The notes under the pieces were generated by a model that was not told the DNA's origin, searched no databases, and worked only from the letters and a program-made list of their open reading frames with translations. Both the position numbers and the translations under genes were made by a program. DNA of 9,212 nt from CAYLZW01 sp964388085 (GTDB lineage: Bacteria > Myxococcota > UBA727 > CAYLZW01), in assembly GCA_964388085.1 (NCBI GenBank), contig CAYLZW010000238.1, forward strand, positions 1 to 9,212. The letters are read 5' to 3'. Below, in pieces: positions 6,039 to 9,212 of the stretch. Numbering within the stretch: position 1 is the stretch's first letter; each line of letters starts with the position of its first letter.

Positions 6039-6977
6039 ATGATGTTGACGCACACCGGCGCCGGACAGAACCCGCTCACAGAGGGCTTCTTCGTGAAGTT
6101 CTGGGGTACGCGCGGCTCCATCCCGACGCCCGGCTTCCGCACGCGCAAGTACGGCGGCAACACCTCCTGCATCGAGGTGCGCGTCGACGGCTCGCTGTTC
6201 ATCTGCGACGGCGGCACGGGCCTTCGGGAGCTCGGCACCGACCTCATGAAGCGCGCGGCCGGCGAGCCCGTGGTGGCGCACATGTTCTTCAGCCACCCGC
6301 ACTGGGACCACATCCAGGGCTTCCCGTTCTTCCAGCCCGCGTACCAGAAGGAGAACACCTTCTACATCTACGGCACCAAGCGGGGCGACCGCCGCATCTT
6401 CGGGCTGCTCTCGGGCCAGATGCGCAGCGACTACTTTCCGGTCGGCTTCTCGGAGCTCGGCGCCATCATCGTCGCCAGTGACCTCGAGGAGCGCGAGGGC
6501 GTCATCGACGACGTCACCATCGGCGCCTTCGAGCAGCACCACCCGGGCACGAGCTACGCCTTCTCGTTCGCGAAGGACGGCCGCAAGGTCGTGTATGCCA
6601 CCGACAACGAGGTGGACCTCACGCTCGAGAACGCCGGCGAGTCCGGCGAGAACGGCGCCGCGCTGCGCAAGCCGCCCGCCGCGTACCTCGACTTCATCCG
6701 CGGCGCCGATCTGCTCATCGCCGACGGCCAGTACTCGGACCACGAGTACCCGAGCAAGCAGGGCTGGGGCCACGCGCGCGCCACCACCGTCGTGGACGCC
6801 GCCGTGCAAGCGGGCGTGAAGCAGCTCGCCATCTACCACCACGACCCGATGCACTCGGACGACGACGTCGACTCGCTCATCGAGGTCTGCCGGCGCCGCG
6901 CGCTCCTGCACAAGAGCAAGCTCTCGGTGTTCGGCGCGCGCGAGGGGCTCGAGCTGCGCATCGACGCTGTGCGTTAG
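6039..6977 (+). CDS. Metallo-beta-lactamase-fold hydrolase (phosphodiesterase-like)
   Basis: A 312-residue soluble MBL-fold protein, probably a binuclear-metal hydrolase. It begins FFVKFWGTRGSIPTPG and KYGGNTSC, an N-terminal pattern seen in the MBL subgroup related to cyclic-nucleotide/PhnP-type phosphodiesterases and RNase Z-like enzymes. The metal motif is SHPHWDHIQG (H86, H88, D90, H91); H168 in EQHHPG, D189 in YATDNE and H267/H268 in YHHDPMH are the likely remaining ligands. All motifs are present, so it should be active; the substrate cannot be read from sequence. Two ATGs lie at 6039 and 6042; neither has a clear Shine-Dalgarno sequence, which is compatible with translation coupled to the FHA gene 39 bp upstream. 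There is no signal peptide, so it should be cytoplasmic. The 121-bp gap after the stop separates it from the transporter genes. Confidence 0.9.
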   Translation: MMLTHTGAGQNPLTEGFFVKFWGTRGSIPTPGFRTRKYGGNTSCIEVRVDGSLFICDGGTGLRELGTDLMKRAAGEPVVAHMFFSHPHWDHIQGFPFFQPAYQKENTFYIYGTKRGDRRIFGLLSGQMRSDYFPVGFSELGAIIVASDLEEREGVIDDVTIGAFEQHHPGTSYAFSFAKDGRKVVYATDNEVDLTLENAGESGENGAALRKPPAAYLDFIRGADLLIADGQYSDHEYPSKQGWGHARATTVVDAAVQAGVKQLAIYHHDPMHSDDDVDSLIEVCRRRALLHKSKLSVFGAREGLELRIDAVR

Positions 6978-7045
6978 CGACCGCCGCCGGGAGACCTTCT
7001 GGTCCGACCTCATTGTGCGGCTGGCGCAGGTTGGGTAGGTCGCTA
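6975..7045. repeat. 8-bp inverted repeat bracketing the MBL gene stop codon and downstream gap
   Basis: TAGCGACC at 6975-6982, whose first three bases are the stop codon, is exactly complementary to GGTCGCTA at 7038-7045. The 55 nt between contain a smaller GACC-ttct-GGTC hairpin (6993-7004). It could form a long-loop 3' structure on the FHA-MBL transcript, but there is no T-tract and the arms are short, so chance is a real alternative. The rest of the 6978-7098 gap shows no strong promoter. Confidence 0.3.
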
Positions 7046-7085
7046 TCCCACACGCCTGCTTGAGCGTCCGCGCTGTGCGGAGGCC

Positions 7086-7092
7086 GAGGGAG
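7086..7092 (+). promoter_or_regulatory. Ribosome binding site for the first POT transporter
   Basis: GAGGGAG ends 6 nt before the ATG at 7099. This favours the 7099 start over an in-frame TTG at 7060, which would add 13 Arg/Pro-rich residues. Confidence 0.6.
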
Positions 7093-7098
7093 CCCTGC

Positions 7099-8994
7099 AT
7101 GAGCGAGAACTTCAGGACGTCGCCCGACCACGAGAACAAGGGCTGGCCGCCAGGCGTGCCCTACATCGTGGGCAACGAGGCGAGCGAGCGCTTCAGCTTC
7201 TACGGCATGAAGGCGATCCTCTACGTCCACCTCGCGCAGCTCTTCGTGCTCTCGGGCGTCGTGCAAGAAGAAGCCGAGCGCATGGCGACGACCACGTCGC
7301 ACCTGTTCAACGCCGGCGTGTACGCGTTCCCCATGATCGGCGCCATCCTCGCCGACCGCTATTGGGGCAAGTACAAGACCATCCTCTACCTCTCGCTCAT
7401 GTACTGCGTCGGGCACGGCATCCTGGCCTTCGCCGAGGACACGCTGACCGGAATGTATTTCGGCTTGGCCTGCATCGCCATCGGCGCCGGCGGCATCAAG
7501 CCCTGCGTCTCGGCCAACGTCGGTGACCAGTTCGGCCGCGGCAATTGGTTCCGCGTCCGCAGCATCTATCAAATCTTCTATTTCAGCATCAATTTCGGCT
7601 CGTTCTTCGCGACGCTGCTCATCCCGTTCATTCGCGGTGACGGCAGCGAGCCCTGGCGCACGTCGCTGGCGTTCGGCGTGCCCGGCATCCTGATGGCGAT
7701 CGCGACGTTCTTCTTCTGGCTCGGCCGGAACAAGTTCGTGCACGTGCCGCCGCAGCCGGCGGGCAAGCTCGGCCTGCTCGACACCGCCGCCGGCACGCTG
7801 CTGTTCTTGAGCGTCGGCCACCTGTTCGTGTCGGCGAGCTGGAACCTCTTCGCCATCCTCGGCATCAGCGCGTTCTTCCTGCTCACCGGCTTCGGCGTGT
7901 TCCTGTATCGCCAGCGCATCGAGCAGGACGACGGCTTCCTCGCCATCGTCGTCTACACCATCGCCGCGCACCTGAAGGGCAAAGGCAAGGAGCCCGCCGG
8001 CGCGGTGGGCGGGACGAGCGGCACGGCGGTGCCGGCCGCGCTCAAGGAAGACGACAAGGCCAGCGACGTCGCCACCGAGGCCGACAACGCGCTCCTGCGC
8101 AGCAAGCTGTGGGCGCCGGCGGTCAAGCGCTTCGGGCTCGCCGCCGCCGAAGGCCCCCCCGCGGTCTTCAAGGTCATCAGCATCTTCATCTTCATCCCCG
8201 CCTTCTGGGCCATCTTCGACCAGCACGGCTCGACCTGGGTCCAGCAGTCGACGGCGCTCGATCGTGTCATTCCCATGCCCTGGAGCGACGTGCTGGTGTT
8301 CTCCACCGGCAAGGTAGCGCTGCTGACGCTGGTGCTCTTCGTAGCCTTCGTGGGCCTCGCGTACGCCAAGCGCACGTCAGAGTCGTCATGGCTGTACAAA
8401 TCGGCCGCGTTCCTGTGGCTCTGCGTCTCCGTGGCCTTGGTGCTGTTCGCGCCCTTCGAGATCGGACCCACCATCGAGGTGCTCGCCTCGCAGGTGCAGG
8501 CGCTGAACCCGCTCATGGTGATGATCCTCATCGTCGTCATGAACGGCGTCTACAAGGTCGTCGAGCTCACCGGCTTTCAGATGACTGCCTTGCGCCGCAT
8601 GGTCCTTGGCATGTTCGTCGCCGCCGCCTCCTTCGGCTACGCCGCGTGGCTGCAGGGCTGGATCGATCAGGTCGGTGACGGCGTCGTGCACGTGCACTGG
8701 CAGATCTGGGCGTACTTCATCCTGACGACGAGCGAGGTCATGGTGTCCATCACCGCGCTCGAGTTCGCCTACACGCAGGCGCCGAAGCGGATGAAGTCCA
8801 CCGTGCTCGGGCTGTTCCTGCTCACGGTCACCGCGGGCAACATCTTCGTCGCCATCATCTCGACCATGGCGAGGGACCTGCCGCCCGCGTCGGCACCGTT
8901 CTTCTGGTTCTTCGCCAAGACGGCCGCCATCGTCGGCATCATCATGGCGGTGCGCGCGTACTTCTATAAGCAGCGCGACTTCCCGCAAGACTGA
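7099..8994 (+). CDS. POT/PTR-family proton-coupled peptide transporter (SLC15-like)
   Basis: A 631-residue inner-membrane MFS protein of the proton-dependent oligopeptide transporter family, which imports di/tripeptides with H+. Signatures: the ExxERF motif NEASERFSFYG (E27, E30, R31); GGIKPCVSANVGDQF with K134; the PTR2 signature FYFSINFGSF (160-169); FWAIFDQHGSTW (369-380); and ALEFAYTQAP with E555. E27/E30/R31, K134 and E555 match residues known to matter for proton coupling and peptide binding in POTs, so transport should be intact. There are roughly 14 hydrophobic helices, including an extra pair (about 229-270) between the N- and C-terminal bundles, as in bacterial POTs. That pair is followed by an unusually long hydrophilic stretch (292-355, rich in Lys, Gly, Ala and Asp). 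Several motifs read closer to animal SLC15/PepT (GGIKPCVSA, FDQ.GS.W, LEF.Y.QAP) than to DtpT-type proteins. A second, different POT gene starts 46 bp downstream. Peptide as substrate is inferred from the family; nitrate or other substrates are possible. Confidence 0.93.
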   Translation: MSENFRTSPDHENKGWPPGVPYIVGNEASERFSFYGMKAILYVHLAQLFVLSGVVQEEAERMATTTSHLFNAGVYAFPMIGAILADRYWGKYKTILYLSLMYCVGHGILAFAEDTLTGMYFGLACIAIGAGGIKPCVSANVGDQFGRGNWFRVRSIYQIFYFSINFGSFFATLLIPFIRGDGSEPWRTSLAFGVPGILMAIATFFFWLGRNKFVHVPPQPAGKLGLLDTAAGTLLFLSVGHLFVSASWNLFAILGISAFFLLTGFGVFLYRQRIEQDDGFLAIVVYTIAAHLKGKGKEPAGAVGGTSGTAVPAALKEDDKASDVATEADNALLRSKLWAPAVKRFGLAAAEGPPAVFKVISIFIFIPAFWAIFDQHGSTWVQQSTALDRVIPMPWSDVLVFSTGKVALLTLVLFVAFVGLAYAKRTSESSWLYKSAAFLWLCVSVALVLFAPFEIGPTIEVLASQVQALNPLMVMILIVVMNGVYKVVELTGFQMTALRRMVLGMFVAAASFGYAAWLQGWIDQVGDGVVHVHWQIWAYFILTTSEVMVSITALEFAYTQAPKRMKSTVLGLFLLTVTAGNIFVAIISTMARDLPPASAPFFWFFAKTAAIVGIIMAVRAYFYKQRDFPQD

Positions 8995-9030
8995 GCCTTC
9001 GAGCTGCGCCTTTGGTCGTGTGGATCTTTG

Positions 9031-9035
9031 AGGAG
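9031..9035 (+). promoter_or_regulatory. Ribosome binding site for the second POT gene
   Basis: AGGAG lies 5 nt before the ATG at 9041, inside the 46-bp gap after the first transporter's stop. The short gap, without a visible terminator, supports a shared transcript. Confidence 0.65.
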
Positions 9036-9040
9036 AGCGA

Positions 9041-9212
9041 ATGACCGTTACCGAAGCCAGCCCGTCCCACAACGCGAACGCCGCGCTCGCGTTCGAGGAG
9101 AAGATCGGGCACCCGCCCGGACTCTTCCTCTTGTTCTTCGCCGAGATGTGGGAGCGGTTCTCGTACTACGGCATGCGCGCCCTCCTCGTGTTCTACATGA
9201 TGAAGGGCTTCC
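9041..9212 (+). CDS. Second POT/PTR-family peptide transporter, N-terminal fragment (cut by window edge)
   Basis: The first 57 codons of a POT transporter. After a 22-residue cytoplasmic lead (MTVTEASPSH onward), it has the classic bacterial DtpT/DtpA-type opening: GHPPGLFLLFFAEMWERFSYY followed by GMRALLVFYMMKGF. This includes the complete proton-coupling motif E35-xx-E38-R39-F and the start of TM1. The rest lies beyond base 9212. It differs clearly from the preceding POT in this region (EMWERFSYYG versus EASERFSFYG, and HPPGL versus WPPGV). The two are therefore distinct subfamily members placed side by side, not a fresh tandem duplication. The start is supported by AGGAG at 9031-9035. Confidence 0.9.
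   Translation, partial: MTVTEASPSHNANAALAFEEKIGHPPGLFLLFFAEMWERFSYYGMRALLVFYMMKGF

Noticed and set aside
7060..7098. TTG start of the first POT gene at 7060
   Set aside because: It has no ribosome binding site and adds Arg/Pro-rich residues unlike POT N-termini; the ATG at 7099 has GAGGGAG upstream.
5562..7139. Long minus-strand open frame (525 codons) opposite the FHA and MBL genes
   Set aside because: Its product is a low-complexity Ala/Arg/Val/Glu-rich sequence without family motifs. The plus strand carries two proteins with complete conserved motifs, so this is a high-GC antisense shadow.
6877..8226. Long minus-strand open frame (449 codons) opposite the first POT gene
   Set aside because: Arg/Ala/Asp/Glu-rich with no domain, and fully antisense to a well-conserved transporter.

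Overview
This is a GC-rich window, with strong G/C preference at third codon positions and long antisense shadow frames. It comes from a Gram-negative bacterium with large signalling proteins and many lipoproteins. The mix of a BarA-like hybrid histidine kinase, a multi-domain carboxypeptidase-regulatory-like lipoprotein, a small FHA protein and tandem POT transporters fits a myxobacterium or relative (Myxococcota/Deltaproteobacteria). That placement is inferred from composition and gene style, not from a marker gene.

Layout: (1) 1-767, + strand: the 3' two-thirds of recF, whose 5' end lies outside the window. (2) 768-924: a convergent intergenic gap with a near-perfect 23-bp-stem hairpin (804-852). 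(3) 925-3510, - strand: an 861-residue membrane hybrid sensor kinase (about 6 TM helices, PAS, HisKA, HATPase, a degenerate receiver, an intact receiver). (4) 3621-5243, - strand: a 540-residue predicted lipoprotein with three beta-sandwich carboxypeptidase-regulatory/Cna-B-like modules on poly-proline linkers and a C-terminal ThuA/glutamine-amidotransferase-like domain with no visible catalytic cysteine. (5) 5244-5591: a 348-bp divergent promoter region with several short palindromes. (6) 5592-5999 and 6039-6977, + strand: a small FHA-domain protein followed 39 bp later by a metallo-beta-lactamase-fold hydrolase. (7) 7099-8994 and 9041-9212 (cut by the window edge), + strand: two adjacent but clearly different POT/PTR-family proton-coupled peptide transporters.

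How the genes may work together: the FHA and MBL genes look like a two-gene unit, and the FHA protein has a short acidic, threonine-rich N-terminal tail reminiscent of GarA/OdhI-type phospho-switch proteins. The two POT genes look like a peptide-uptake pair. The lipoprotein and the sensor kinase are co-oriented with a 110-bp gap and could be co-transcribed, but nothing in the sequence proves a functional link. I see no mobile element, CRISPR array, tRNA or rRNA, and no recognisable defence or biosynthetic system. The less ordinary items are the FHA/MBL pair, the lipoprotein architecture, the degenerate receiver in the kinase and the recF-proximal hairpin.
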